Below are positions 1 to 12,095 of a stretch of 64,000 nt of DNA, piece after piece. Position 1 is the stretch's first letter. The number at the start of each line of letters is the position of its first letter. The translations under genes were made by a program, and so were the position numbers. Origin of the DNA: Dictyobacter kobayashii (GTDB taxonomy: Bacteria; Chloroflexota; Ktedonobacteria; Ktedonobacterales; Ktedonobacteraceae); NCBI RefSeq assembly GCF_003967555.1, contig NZ_BIFS01000001.1, positions 2,728,001 through 2,792,000 of the forward strand, read 5' to 3'. The notes below the pieces were generated by a model, which was not told the origin of the DNA, made no database searches, and saw nothing but the letters and a program-made list of their open reading frames with translations.

Positions 1-1137
1 GGGAACCACAATCAGAGAGGATCCAAAACCTGGCAGTAACGCCGCGTCTATATCTGTCGTGTCTATAACCTGGTCCAATAGCCAGAGGGTCGTCCCATCA
101 TAAGCATCAAATGCATAGAGTCTTTTGCCATCAGCCTGACCCACATATATGACGCCATGTTTCACGTGAAACATCGATGGGCAGATAGTTATATTACGGA
201 ACCAGGATACTAAGCCATTGGTACAATTCAGGGCCAGCAAGGCTCCCTTTGTTCGCACAGGTTGCATATCAGCAGCATAGATATCTTGCTGATATGCGCC
301 ACATAGACAAAGATACAAATGCTCATTTTCGATATGAGCAACAAGGTCATTGGTATTACCAACAAATTGTTCCCAGCGCAATGTCCCACTGACCACATCC
401 AGGGCATAGATAGTCGTTCCACCAATACAAAAGACCAGATCATCGGCATAGATAGGTGCGCTAAAAATGGGATCAGGTAATAGTTCCGATTGCCAGAGTT
501 GCTGACCGCTTTCGGCTGAAAAAGCATAGATATAACTGCCCTCGGGATCTAAATCAGCACTGGCAAATAACAGGGTATCAGATAACGAGTGGGTTAAGAA
601 TATTTGCTCCGGGGAGATAGTGGTTAGCCAGCGCTGTCGAGAACGCTGAATATCTTTGGCCATCAATTGATGCTGGTCGGTATAATAGACAGTATCTTGC
701 CTGATAGTCAGATTGATTGTACCCAGGTGGATCTCACTTAAAGCTAGCGTTTCACAGCTCCATAACCTGGTTCCACTCGAGCCATCCAATGCATAAATGT
801 CTCCAGTACAGGACAACACATACAAGATTCTGTCCACCATGCTCATTGCGACCGGTTCATTAGTCTGCATGCCGGCATGAAACGTATGCGGAACAAGTGG
901 CGCAGACCAGACCAGATTTCCAGTGCTGGCCTGGAACGCATAGACCATGCTTTCAGATTGCACTGAATATACATAGACCATGCCAGCTGCTACGACCATT
1001 GAAGATCCTAAGCCAGCAACCTCCCGACGCCAGAGAACTATCCTCTCATCTATGCTAACTTTATAGAGAAGGGATTTCCAGGCGATATATATTCCTCTAT
1101 TGGATAATCGGCCACGCTTCGCCAGTAGGTTTTTCAT
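1..1137 (-). CDS. PQQ-like beta-propeller repeat protein (3' end outside window)
   Basis: The minus-strand frame stays open from an ATG at 1137 to the window edge, giving 379 residues without a stop, so the C-terminus lies outside. The protein consists of repeats in which a YAxD or YAF strand is followed by SGxxxW, for example YALDGSSGTRLW, YAFSAESGQQLW and YALDVVSGTLRW. This is the signature of PQQ-type propeller blades. At least six blades can be seen. There is no signal peptide or membrane segment at this start, and a TAA lies four codons upstream, so the ATG is the first available start. The Shine-Dalgarno site is weak. Such propellers act as binding scaffolds or as sensor domains of kinases. 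No catalytic domain is visible in the part present, so function is unknown. The fold call is firm. Confidence 0.8.
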   Translation of the reverse strand, partial: MKNLLAKRGRLSNRGIYIAWKSLLYKVSIDERIVLWRREVAGLGSSMVVAAGMVYVYSVQSESMVYAFQASTGNLVWSAPLVPHTFHAGMQTNEPVAMSMVDRILYVLSCTGDIYALDGSSGTRLWSCETLALSEIHLGTINLTIRQDTVYYTDQHQLMAKDIQRSRQRWLTTISPEQIFLTHSLSDTLLFASADLDPEGSYIYAFSAESGQQLWQSELLPDPIFSAPIYADDLVFCIGGTTIYALDVVSGTLRWEQFVGNTNDLVAHIENEHLYLCLCGAYQQDIYAADMQPVRTKGALLALNCTNGLVSWFRNITICPSMFHVKHGVIYVGQADGKRLYAFDAYDGTTLWLLDQVIDTTDIDAALLPGFGSSLIVVP

Positions 1138-1272
1138 CCAGTCTGTTTACCTGCATTGGAAATTTGCCATTTCTGTTACATAGCACGTTTCTTCTTTTTC
1201 CAAATAGACAGTTTGCTAACCTATGTGCAAATTAAAAAATTTGTCAAAGTCACCCTTGAGTTTCAGGCGGCC

Positions 1273-2021
1273 TTAGCGCATGATCTCACCACCGTTAATA
1301 AGAAGAACCTGGCCCGTCATAAATGAGGCTGCTGGTGAGGCCAAAAAAAGTGCGGTCCGAAGAATATCATCAGCGGTCCCCCAGCGTTTCATTGGAATAT
1401 CCAGGATGGCCTGTTCCCGCGTTGCGTCGGATAACGTCTGCGACCATTCATTCTCAATACGGCCAGGGGCAATACAATTGATCCGTACACGGGGGGCAAA
1501 TTCTGTGGCCAGACAGCGGGTTAATGACATGATCGCTCCTTTACTGATAGCATACATTTGATTAGGCAATCCTGGAGCCCCGTCCAGTGCTCGATCCCAA
1601 CCAGTGGTCAGAATGGATCCGCCCTCACGCATATACGGCTGCACCTCGCGACAACAGCGCCAGGTCCCCATAATATCTACCCCAACGATGCGTTCAAACA
1701 CTTCTATCTCTGTCATTCCCCTGGTTTCTGCGCTATTGGCACTGGCACCTGCATTGTTAATCCAGACATCAATCGGACCCAGCAGTTGCTGGGCACTCTG
1801 TACCAGTTGCGCCACTTCAGCTGGCTGACGTAGATCTGCCTGGAGCAAGAAGGCCTTTCCTCCCAGCTCTTCAATCTGTCTCACCACTTCTTCTGCCCTT
1901 GCCTGGCATGGGCATAATGCACCAATACGGTCGCCCCCTGTTCGGCAAAGCCTAGCGCCAACCGCTTCCCGATCCCACGACCAGCGCCAGTAATTACCAC
2001 GTTTTTATCTTGAAATAACAT
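1273..2021 (-). pseudogene. SDR-family oxidoreductase, reading frame broken by one base
   Basis: The frame from ATG 2021 encodes the Rossmann start of a short-chain dehydrogenase/reductase, with the nucleotide motif TGAGRGIG at residues 11-18, and stops at 1881-1883 after 46 codons. A second frame then continues at about 1887-1910 with the rest of an SDR: NNAG, YAISK (the YxxxK catalytic pair) and a typical C-terminal end (GQVLLINGGE). Restoring one base near 1890-1910 gives 249 residues, the usual SDR length. The residues where SDRs carry the catalytic Ser read TTGWDRALDG, so the Ser is not obvious. Substrate is unknown. The gene is divergent from the aminotransferase at 2212, with an operator-like palindrome between them. 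The break could be a real mutation or a sequencing indel; I favour the latter because many genes here show the same defect. Confidence 0.75.
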
Positions 2022-2151
2022 GCGCATTCCTCTCAACAAATTACATATCCAGCCTCCCAACGAGGCTCCTCCGTACCTATCGTGTACAGTTATACCATTT
2101 GCAGATTATGCTGGATAGACTGCCTTTAGAATAGATCTTTTCTCCACCTGG

Positions 2152-2170
2152 TATTAGTGTTACACTAATA
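2152..2170. promoter_or_regulatory. Perfect palindrome in a divergent intergenic region, probable operator
   Basis: TATTAGTGT and ACACTAATA are perfect 9-bp arms around a single T. The site lies between the divergently oriented SDR gene (start 2021) and the aminotransferase (start region 2212-2287). The shape and size suit a dimeric repressor of the TetR type. No matching regulator gene is adjacent, so the identity of the binder is inferred only from the form of the site. Confidence 0.5.
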
Positions 2171-2211
2171 ACGTTAAGCTGGTCAATGTTGACTGGCGAC
2201 CTTCACGTGAG

Positions 2212-3724
2212 ATGTCACAGTGTGTGGAGTGCACAGCTGCGCACATGAAAGGAGTATCACAGCCCGTGAGCCAATATACCTCTTCAATGGATTCAACAAT
2301 CCCATCCGCCCTATCAGTCGATGAACAACGCACACTTCTCCGCGAACTTCGCAGTGAGATTCTAGAACGCTATCGTCCACATATAAAAGAAGGGGCCGGA
2401 CCAATTCGCGTCATGGCTCGTATTGTTGCTGAATTAGAACAAACTTGCCGCCAACATAATATAGCAGATGACATCATTCATACTGAGGTGGTTAATCGTA
2501 CAATCGGGGATATTGATCTGCGCCAGGCAGTGGAATGCGAGGGAGAGGAGGGGGGCCCTCCGATTATCGTATTCTGGCTGATGAGTTGGGGATCGCTCTA
2601 CCTGACGAACAACTACATAATTATACTGCCACAGGTGAGACCTATCGTTGGCTACGGGAACAGATGTTAGAGTGCGAGCGTCTCTTGCTCAGCCAGGGAT
2701 TTGATCCACGTATCTATGATATCTATGGCATTGGCAATCCGGTCTTGCGCGGTTGGCTGGCACAGGACATGGGTCGCTGGGGGCTGCAGGTTACACACCA
2801 GAATGTTCATCTTAGCCTGGGCGCAATGGATGGTATCGATAATGTTTTGCGTGGCCTGGCTCATATCTATCGTACGCAAGGTATAGAACAGGTGGGCATC
2901 CTGTTTCCAGAGCCCGGTTTCGGTGTCCCTGAATGGCAAGCTCAGAGTTATGGCTATCATATTCACCGCTACAAAACTTCTGCCGAGAACCATTTTAAAC
3001 TTACCGGGGCACAGTTAGATCAGATTCTGGCCGATAATCCAGATATTCGTGTGTTCTATCTTACGATCACGAATAATCCTACGGCGTTTGCCTACTCACC
3101 GGATGAGCTGGAAGATCTTCACAATGTATTGCGTCGCTATCGCGATCAGGGCAGAGTGGTCTATATTCTGGCTGACCTGGCGTATATCGGTACGGGTAAG
3201 CCAGAGGAAGATCAGGCACGTATGGCTACATTTACCCCCCCGATGTACAACAACATACGGTCTTCGTCAGTAGTTTTTCTAAAACCCATACCCTGACTGG
3301 CGAACGTTTCGGCTGGGTCACCTGTGGCGATCCAACTATTGCTGCTGGTATCTCGGTCAGTTGGAGCAACGGCCTGGCCGCCTTGCCTGGCGAATGGCAA
3401 CTGCGCTTTATGGCTTATTACCGTCTCTTCCAATCTCGTCCCTGGTTAGCGGAAAAATTACGTCGTTTCTATCGTTTGCGACGTACACAATTACTCAAAC
3501 AACTAGAAGAGATCAACGAAAAGTTTCAGCTCTTCCAACAGATTTATATAGATGATGATGCCACGGTCTACAATTGGAGCAGGCTCAATGATGGATTTGA
3601 TGCATTCTCGCTCTTTGAAAAAACGGGTATAGCTGGAGTGCCTGGTTCGGGCTTCGGTTATGATGACGAATATATTCGCTTCTCCATCGGAGTTATCCCT
3701 ATCATTCCTGGCAATCTTTTGTAG
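2212..3724 (+). pseudogene. PLP-dependent aminotransferase (fold type I), two frame breaks
   Basis: Three consecutive frames together give one class I/II-type aminotransferase of about 480-505 residues. The first frame runs to the G6 run at 2550-2555. The second runs from there (GGGPSDYRILADELG) to the C7 run at 3235-3241. The third carries SSFSKTHTLTGERFGW, the motif containing the PLP-binding Lys, and ends at 3724. Adding one base at each homopolymer restores a continuous frame. NNPTAF (cofactor-contacting Asn region) and LADLAYIGTG (Asp/Tyr contacts) are also visible in the second frame. The start is uncertain: 2212, 2245 and 2287 are all ATG in frame, and an AAGGAG at 2248-2253 could serve a GTG near 2266. 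Substrate cannot be told. The gene is either broken or, more likely, affected by homopolymer errors. Confidence 0.8.
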
Positions 3725-4303
3725 AGTTAGAGCAACGATTTTTAATATAAGTACTGAAATAACCAGCAGGGCAGTCAGACCCTTCGCTATGAATTGCGGT
3801 CTGCCTTGCTGGTTGTTAAGTGCTCAAAAGTTTTATATCTATACAGATATATGACCAGATTGAGATTAAAATTAGAGTCTTACCACTTTATATGTCTCAA
3901 GCCATATATTTCAACAACGCCCGGTACAAACACATTATTGAGAACCTGGTCCCAATGAAGACCGATATTAAAAGTTTAAAAATATTTTTTATTATTCTAC
4001 GAGCGCAGGCCTGTACCCCACTATTCCTCTATAGTTACTTTACACACAACACCAGAAACACTACTATTCGTCTTGCCTATTAAACTCTCCACTCAGATAT
4101 ATTGCTAGTTTCGTTCGCAAGTGATAACCTTACAGATAGGGAAATGAAGGTAACGGCATCCAATTTGGGTGGATCCCCCAAGTGAAATGGAAAAGTACCG
4201 ACCAACCATCATTACAGTATTTCAAGGTCGAAATGCGCCAGTAATTCATCTCTAGATATCATTCTCACAGATGATTTGTGATCCATTCGTGACACTTACG
4301 CAT

Positions 4304-4319
4304 GTTGCAGAGATGCAAC
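4304..4319. promoter_or_regulatory. Inverted repeat upstream of gap, possible operator
   Basis: GTTGCA and TGCAAC form 6-bp arms around GAGA, about 135 bases before the gap start. Two related direct motifs flank it (TTCGTGACA near 4287 and TTTGTGACA near 4329). The position suits control of the glycolytic cluster, but the site is short and no cognate regulator is visible. Confidence 0.3.
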
Positions 4320-4381
4320 TGTAATTCGTTTGTGACAGACTATGGATGATATGACATGACGAGATGATGCAAATTACTTAG

Positions 4382-4409
4382 GGGCAGCTAAAGACCTGCC
4401 CTTATGGGC
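4382..4409 (+). promoter_or_regulatory. Two mutually exclusive small hairpins in the gap leader
   Basis: GGGCAG at 4382-4387 can pair with CTGCCC at 4396-4401. The same TGCCC can instead pair with GGGCA at 4405-4409 across a TTAT loop. The segment lies 45-70 bases before the gap start codon. Competing stems could be a leader control element or chance. No terminator U-run follows. Confidence 0.25.
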
Positions 4410-4440
4410 AAATTGTACAAGGGATACAACATATAATTAA

Positions 4441-5466
<1,026 letters not shown>

Positions 5467-5480
5467 TTCAGCAGTTTTCG

Positions 5481-5524
5481 ATGGCGTATGTTACATCTCT
5501 CTGGGTGTGACTACGCCATTTTAT
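5481..5524 (+). terminator. Hairpin between gap and pgk, possible attenuating terminator
   Basis: ATGGCGTA (5481-5488) pairs perfectly with TACGCCAT (5512-5519), and TTTTAT follows. The loop of 23 bases is long and the stem is 8 bp, so termination is probably partial. It would give gap more transcript than pgk and tpiA. Confidence 0.4.
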
Positions 5525-5571
5525 ATGTCAGGCCCAGGCTTATAGGCTTGAGCTAGTAATAGGACAAAGCC

Positions 5572-6765
5572 ATGAACAAAAAGACTGTTCGGGATATTGA
5601 TGTCGCCGGAAAGCGCGTTCTGGTCCGTGTCGATTTCAATGTGCCTCTGGATGCAGAACAACATATCACTGACGATACCCGTATAGTTGCTGCTCTACCT
5701 ACGATCGAATATCTGCTTGATAAAGATGCCTCCGTTATTTTGATGTCCCATCTGGGTCGCCCTAAAGGCCAGGTGGTCGATACGATGCGGTTGACACCGG
5801 TAGCTACCAGGCTGGCAGCTCTGTTAAAACGTCCAGTCGAGACCAGTAGTGATGCAGTCGGTCCAGAGGCGGAAGAGAAAGCCCAGGCATTACAGCCTGG
5901 CCAGGTTCTGCTGCTGGAGAACCTGCGTTTCCACAAAGAAGAAGAGAAGAACGATCCTGAATTTGCTCGCCAGCTGGCTTCCCTCGGCGATCTCTATGTC
6001 AATGATGCCTTTGGGACGGCTCATCGGGCACATGCCTCTACTGAGGGGGTAACCCACTACCTCCCTGGCGTCTCGGGTTTCCTGGTGGAGAAAGAGATTA
6101 ATTTCCTGGGCAGCGCGCTAGAGAATCCTCGCCGTCCCTTTGCGGCTATCGTTGGTGGCGCAAAGGTTTCAGATAAAATCACTGTGCTGGAGCGCTTGAT
6201 TAAGATCGCGGATATTATTCTGATCGGTGGCGGCATGGCGAATACCTTTTTGAAGGCTCAGGGATTTGAGATTGGGGATTCGCTGTTTGAAGAGGCAAAA
6301 GTAGCTGAGGCGAAGGCATTAATTGCACAGGCGCAACAACAGGGCAAAAAATTTATTCTACCGCCCGATGTTGTGATCGCTGATCGCTTTGCTGCCGATG
6401 CTGAGCATAAGGTTGTACCCGCTCAGAACGTTCCCCAGGGATGGCGTATTCTGGACATTGGCCCGGCTACGATCGAAGAGTTCCGCCGCGCGCTGGCTGA
6501 GGCTCAGACTATTGTCTGGAATGGTACGCTGGGTGTGGCTGAAATGCCGGCCTTTGCTAAGGGTACCAATGCTACCATTGAGATCTTGATTGAACGCACC
6601 GGGCAGGGCGCGACGACCATTATTGGTGGCGGTGATTCAGCCGCGGCAGTTGAACAGGCTGGAGCTGCCAGTAAGATGACCCATGTCTCTACTGGTGGTG
6701 GCGCCTCGCTCGAATTTTTAGAGGGCCGCGTCCTTCCAGGTGTAGCAGCCTTACAGGATGCCTGA
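5572..6765 (+). CDS. pgk: Phosphoglycerate kinase
   Basis: The enzyme transfers phosphate from 1,3-bisphosphoglycerate to ADP, yielding ATP and 3-phosphoglycerate, in the cytoplasm. At 397 residues it is normal length. The N-terminal domain has [12 protein letters not shown] and SHLGRPKG, which bind substrate. GGAKVSDKI lies at the domain junction, and the C-terminal nucleotide-binding domain has [16 protein letters not shown] and GGGDSAAAV, ending with [13 protein letters not shown]. All expected motifs are intact. A modest AGGAC Shine-Dalgarno precedes the ATG at 5572. It lies between gap and tpiA, in the same direction. Confidence 0.97.
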   Translation: MNKKTVRDIDVAGKRVLVRVDFNVPLDAEQHITDDTRIVAALPTIEYLLDKDASVILMSHLGRPKGQVVDTMRLTPVATRLAALLKRPVETSSDAVGPEAEEKAQALQPGQVLLLENLRFHKEEEKNDPEFARQLASLGDLYVNDAFGTAHRAHASTEGVTHYLPGVSGFLVEKEINFLGSALENPRRPFAAIVGGAKVSDKITVLERLIKIADIILIGGGMANTFLKAQGFEIGDSLFEEAKVAEAKALIAQAQQQGKKFILPPDVVIADRFAADAEHKVVPAQNVPQGWRILDIGPATIEEFRRALAEAQTIVWNGTLGVAEMPAFAKGTNATIEILIERTGQGATTIIGGGDSAAAVEQAGAASKMTHVSTGGGASLEFLEGRVLPGVAALQDA

Positions 6766-6816
6766 CCATAAAGGTGATACAATTATGGGTATCACTTAAT
6801 TATTCATGAGAATGAG

Positions 6817-6840
6817 TGGGGCGGCCAACTGGTCGCCCCA
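6817..6840 (+). terminator. GC-rich hairpin between pgk and tpiA
   Basis: TGGGGCG at 6817-6823 pairs with CGCCCCA at 6834-6840, and the inner GCC/GGT extends the stem to about 10 bp around an AACT loop. No T-run follows, so it may serve for RNA processing or stability as well as termination. A second small stem (GTGATAC/GTATCAC) lies just upstream, near 6773-6795. Confidence 0.35.
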
Positions 6841-6902
6841 TCAATTCATAATTGTACATAAAATTGGATCTCTGACGATCCATGCTGGTAAAGGAGCAAT
6901 GT

Positions 6903-7696
6903 ATGGCAACTTCTCGCACTGCGATTATAGCTGGCAACTGGAAGATGAATCTGGGGCCGCAACAGGCTGCTAATTTTGCCAGGGAGATTATCCCCGCGCT
7001 TGGACATATTATTCAGCATAATCCATCTATTCTGAGTATTCTTTGCCCCCTTCGATCTCTCTACCTGCTGTTCATAAGGTATTAGAAGCGCTTCCAACCC
7101 CGGGTATCGAGTTGGGTGCGCAAAATATGTACTATGAAGATAAGGGTGCCTTTACCGGTGAGATTGCGCCTGGTATGGTGAAGGAGCTGTGTAGCACGGT
7201 TATCCTGGGCCACTCAGAGCGTCGTACGTATTTTTGTGAGAGCGATGAACTGGTCAATAAAAAAACATTGGCGGCCCTTGCTTATGGTTTGCGCCCAATT
7301 GTTTGTCTGGGTGAGAACTCGGAGCAGTATGAATTGGGTGAAACTCAATCTGTGATCAAAGCTCAAATTCAGCAAAGCCTGGCTGGCTTAAATGAGCAGC
7401 AGGCACAACAAATCGTTATTGCGTATGAACCGATCTGGGCTATCGGTACAGGAAAAGCTGCTACGGCTGCTGGCGCTGGCCATGTCATTCACTTTATTCG
7501 CCATACCTATGCCGAGATCTATGGTGAGAGCGCGGCCCAGGCTATCCGTATTCTATATGGTGGCAGTGTGACTTCTGCTAACATTGGCGAGTTTATGGCT
7601 CATCCAGATATCGATGGTGGACTCATTGGGGGAGCCAGTGTCAAAAACGATTTTGTAGAAATCGTCCGCATTTCCGCTGAAGCAATACAATCCTGA
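6903..7696 (+). CDS. tpiA: Triosephosphate isomerase, frame interrupted at a C run
   Basis: TIM interconverts dihydroxyacetone phosphate and glyceraldehyde 3-phosphate. The first frame, from ATG 6903 (AAGGAG six bases upstream), gives IIAGNWKMN with the catalytic Asn and Lys. A second frame entered at the C5 run 7046-7050 gives the rest: GHSERR with the electrophilic His, YEPIWAIGTGK with the catalytic Glu, and ILYGGSV plus GGLIGGASV for phosphate binding. Adding one C restores the conserved CPP motif and a protein of about 264 residues with every catalytic residue present. This enzyme is nearly indispensable for glycolysis and its neighbours gap and pgk are intact, so a sequencing or assembly indel is more likely than a dead gene. 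The 13-bp inverted repeat at 7703-7748 follows. Confidence 0.93.
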
Positions 7697-7702
7697 TGTT
7701 GC

Positions 7703-7748
7703 TGTGTAGTGTGCCACTCAGACAAAACTTTATACGGCACACTACACA
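7703..7748 (+). terminator. Inverted repeat after tpiA, probable end of the glycolytic cluster
   Basis: Perfect 13-bp arms at 7703-7715 and 7736-7748 (core GTGTAGTGTGCC and GGCACACTACAC) enclose a 20-base loop. The repeat starts seven bases after the tpiA stop. There is no following T-run, so efficient intrinsic termination is not certain. Confidence 0.45.
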
Positions 7749-8130
7749 ACCCCCATATAAGCACTACAGGCATGTCGTTATATAAAAACGATCTTCTACT
7801 GGCTGCATTTTTTCTGACAACATAAATATCTTCCTCCATATCATTATATAGATGCATTAATATATTCAATTCAACAAGCTAGCATTCCGATAATCTTTAA
7901 AGCATTATACAAGTGAATTATGCCAAATCATAACGAAAGATTATTTTTAAGCAATTAAGAAAGCTCTTGAGAAGGCCATTAGAACCCTTGCGGATCTTTT
8001 TACCACTAATTATACCCGCTAACAAATGCATCGGTCCTATTATGGCTGTAGATGCGTTTTGAGCTATTTCTAAATCTGAGCCACGCGGATGATTCGAAAA
8101 AACGAGTTTCGCTTACATTTCCCTCGCCCG

Positions 8131-8183
8131 ATATTTCTCTTCATCGCTGTGGATAAGTTTTCCACAGCGATGAAGAGAAATAT
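8131..8183. repeat. 23-bp perfect inverted repeat with DnaA boxes at its tip
   Basis: The arms 8131-8153 and 8161-8183 are exact reverse complements around a 7-base loop (TAAGTTT). The tip of the hairpin contains the paired boxes TGTGGATAA (8148-8156) and TTTTCCACA (8158-8166). The stem is too long to be explained by the DnaA boxes alone. Confidence 0.85.
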
Positions 8184-8440
8184 TTCATCACTAAATATGT
8201 GGATAAAGCAGCCAGATATGTGGATAAGTTTTCCACCTATCCGTATAAGTTTTCCACCTATCCATACGCATATTATCCTAGTAACAAATGTGGATAAGTT
8301 TTCCACATTTAGCTGAGTTATCCACATTCTTTCATAGTTTATCCACGCGTTGACAGTGTGGATAACTTTTCCATAAACTCTAATTTCCCCAACTATAATA
8401 CCGTTAGAGCAGCAAATATCTTTCTATGAGCACACAAAAG

Positions 8441-8475
8441 TAAAAAAAAGTGAGCCGTTAATTAACGGCTCACTT
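8441..8475 (-). terminator. Intrinsic terminator of the dnaG-rpoD operon
   Basis: An unbroken 28-base palindrome at 8448-8475 (14-base arms, AAGTGAGCCGTTAA and its complement) is followed, on the minus strand, by a run of seven T at 8442-8448. It lies about 60 bases after the rpoD stop. This is a classical rho-independent terminator. Confidence 0.85.
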
Positions 8476-8533
8476 AAAATTGTTGATAAGTTATCCACAT
8501 CTGTGCAGAGTTATGCACATTGTTAAATGGATG

Positions 8534-9832
<1,299 letters not shown>

Positions 9833-9998
9833 TCTGGCATCCCCCTTCAGAAAACAGGCCTAATATAATAAACGATAAATGATAACAAATCCTGTTCTCT
9901 GGTCCGATTTGGTAAAATTGATTTTTTAGCGCCGCCTCCATTCAGCCAGGTTGCGGCAAGCTGAGTTGCTTCGTCATGTGTGACGTCAGTTGTTCTAC

Positions 9999-12095
9999 CT
10001 ACCCCTGTAACCGTGTGGCGGTGTCGAGTGTAAGTAGCTGCCGTTGTATTGCCACAGATTGCTGCTGTAACTGCCTGACAGCGGCTTTGTCCCCGGCTGC
10101 GGCGGCTTCTTGTAAAAGAAATTTTAGTTCTGTATTTAATTGTCTCAATCGCAATTTCTTGAGACGTGTGGCACACTGGACTGCTTCTTTTACCAGTGCT
10201 TCTGCGTCTCTTGGAGACATCGCCTTAACACTCTCAAGAACCCTGGCTACTGCGGGCATCAGTGCCGAGGGCACAAATTGTTCTAAGGATTGGTATGAAG
10301 GGGAAGATTCACGTTGATACACAGAGTTGAGTAAGTGGTACAACTCCCGCGTGTCTGTCCCAGCGAAGTCACCTTCGTTAATTATAACACAAACATGCGG
10401 ACATAGGCCTGGATTTTGCACGAGTAGCCCAATAAGGTAGTCCTCCCATTTTAACGTACTCTGCTCTGTTCTGTCAAGCCCGATCTTCGTCTTGCTTGCG
10501 TTACCTCTTATATCCTTTTTTTCAGGTTCTGCATTCTCCTCTGGATACTCTTCGCTCCCTTCAGCGCCCGTTCTCCTTTGCCCCTGTTGGGGCATGCGCT
10601 CGACTTCAGCTACTTTTCCACTAAAGTTGGCTGTAAAACCCGTGGATTTTTGTCCTCGCATGACGCGCTGCAGCTCATCGTAGAGACTACGTTCGTCGAT
10701 GCTGATCATTCCAGCCAGTTTTCGTATGTAAGCGTCCCTTTTGATACGGTCGCTGATCATTCCGATAACCGGTAGGAGCCTTTTAGCAGCTTCAGTCTTT
10801 CCTCCTGGTTCCCGTAAGTTAAGATCCCCTGTCTTGACAACGAAATAGTAGTCGATAAGTGACAGTGGATGGTTGACGGCGTAAAACCAGGTTGAGAAAT
10901 CTCGCCTGATTACTTCGTCAGGATCTTCTCCTGGCGGTAGTTGCAGAACGTTGATTTCTGCATCTACTTGCTCTTCTAGCCGAATGATGCCACGTGCCGG
11001 TTGCTTTACGGCTTTCTGGCCTTTTTGCCCCGACTGGCTTGCTCTCCTGACTGCGCTTCCTCCAGCAAGTGGAACAGGAACAAAGGTGCGGTCAAAACCT
11101 TTGAGCGCCTCTTTGATGCCTTGCTCTGTTGCGGCACTACCGGCTGCATCAGGATCAAGCGCAAGCGTGACTTGCTTGGTTAGCTTTTTGAGCTTTTGAA
11201 TGTGCTTTTCAGTAATTGCGCTACCAATACAGGCGACTGTCTGCTTCGTTCCATACTGATGAGCAATAACAGCATCTACGTACCCTTCTACTATAACCAC
11301 CTGCCCAATTTGCTTTATTGCATCTTTCGCCATATCTATAGCGTATAAAACTGTATTTTTCTCAAATAACATTGTTTGAGGTGAGTTGAGGTATTTGGGC
11401 TTTGTATCTCCCAAAGCTCGACCACCGAAACCGATCACCCGTCCGCGATCATCTCGAATAGGAAAAATAAGTCGGTTGCGAAAGTAGTCGTATATCCCGT
11501 TACGCTCACCACCAAAGTTGTCATTTTCTCGCCAACGAGCCAGTCCACCTAGTACCAGCTCTTGCTCGGTATAGCCTCGGCTCAAAAGATAGCGCGATAA
11601 ACTATCCCATTGCTCACTGGCATATCCAAGACTGAAGGAGAGTACCGTATCCGATGAGATACCTCGACTCTCAACATAAGCCCTGGCTCCTGCAGCTTCT
11701 TTCGATCTCAGTAGCATCTGGTGAAACCAGAGGAGAGCCTCTTCGTTTAGCTTACGCAGCCGTTCCCTGGCTGCACTGGCCTCACGCTCTTCTTCCGGGT
11801 CGTTTCCGCCGTACTCTTCAATCTGCACCCCCGTTTTCTCACCCAGGTAGAGGAGAGCTTCGTGAAAATCTAGTGCTTGCTGCTTTTGTACGAAGGAAAA
11901 GATGTCTCCACCTTCATTGCATCCAAAACAGTGCCAGGTCTGGCTTTCTCTGAATACATAGAATGATGGTGTACGCTCATTGTGAAATGGGCATAAGCCC
12001 TTGTAAGACTTTCCCGATTTCTGCAAAGTGACGACTGTACTAATCTCATCTACGACATCTACCTTCGCTTTAATAGTTTCAATTACTGATGTCAT
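9999..12095 (-). CDS. dnaG: DNA primase
   Basis: The enzyme makes RNA primers for replication at the fork with the replicative helicase. At 698 residues it is full length. The N-terminal CHC2-type zinc finger is CPFH at about 36-39 with WHCFGC at about 54-59. The catalytic Toprim core has VVIVEGYVDAV, with the general-acid Glu, and ALDPDAAG, with the metal-binding DxD. A GFGGRALGD segment marks the preceding RNA-polymerase-like subdomain. The C-terminal 250 residues would bind DnaB helicase; they contain a lysine/glutamate-rich linker near 510-540. The ATG at 12095 has AAGGA eight bases upstream. It precedes rpoD and starts 500 bases from the presumed origin. Confidence 0.97.
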   Translation of the reverse strand: MTSVIETIKAKVDVVDEISTVVTLQKSGKSYKGLCPFHNERTPSFYVFRESQTWHCFGCNEGGDIFSFVQKQQALDFHEALLYLGEKTGVQIEEYGGNDPEEEREASAARERLRKLNEEALLWFHQMLLRSKEAAGARAYVESRGISSDTVLSFSLGYASEQWDSLSRYLLSRGYTEQELVLGGLARWRENDNFGGERNGIYDYFRNRLIFPIRDDRGRVIGFGGRALGDTKPKYLNSPQTMLFEKNTVLYAIDMAKDAIKQIGQVVIVEGYVDAVIAHQYGTKQTVACIGSAITEKHIQKLKKLTKQVTLALDPDAAGSAATEQGIKEALKGFDRTFVPVPLAGGSAVRRASQSGQKGQKAVKQPARGIIRLEEQVDAEINVLQLPPGEDPDEVIRRDFSTWFYAVNHPLSLIDYYFVVKTGDLNLREPGGKTEAAKRLLPVIGMISDRIKRDAYIRKLAGMISIDERSLYDELQRVMRGQKSTGFTANFSGKVAEVERMPQQGQRRTGAEGSEEYPEENAEPEKKDIRGNASKTKIGLDRTEQSTLKWEDYLIGLLVQNPGLCPHVCVIINEGDFAGTDTRELYHLLNSVYQRESSPSYQSLEQFVPSALMPAVARVLESVKAMSPRDAEALVKEAVQCATRLKKLRLRQLNTELKFLLQEAAAAGDKAAVRQLQQQSVAIQRQLLTLDTATRLQG

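Larger units (their letters stand above)
8131..8519. other. DnaA-box cluster between tpiA and rpoD
   Basis: I count seven perfect TTATCCACA/TGTGGATAA boxes (8148, 8198, 8219, 8289, 8318, 8357, 8491) plus variants such as TTTTCCACA (8158, 8299), TTATCCACG (8339) and TTATGCACA (8511). Several are head-to-head pairs with one base between, TGTGGATAAGTTTTCCACA. The region is otherwise AT-rich and non-coding. It lies 4 kb from the larger cluster at 12.6-14.0 kb, on the other side of rpoD-dnaG. It could be part of a bipartite origin, a DnaA titration site, or a DnaA-regulated rpoD 3' region. Confidence 0.7.
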
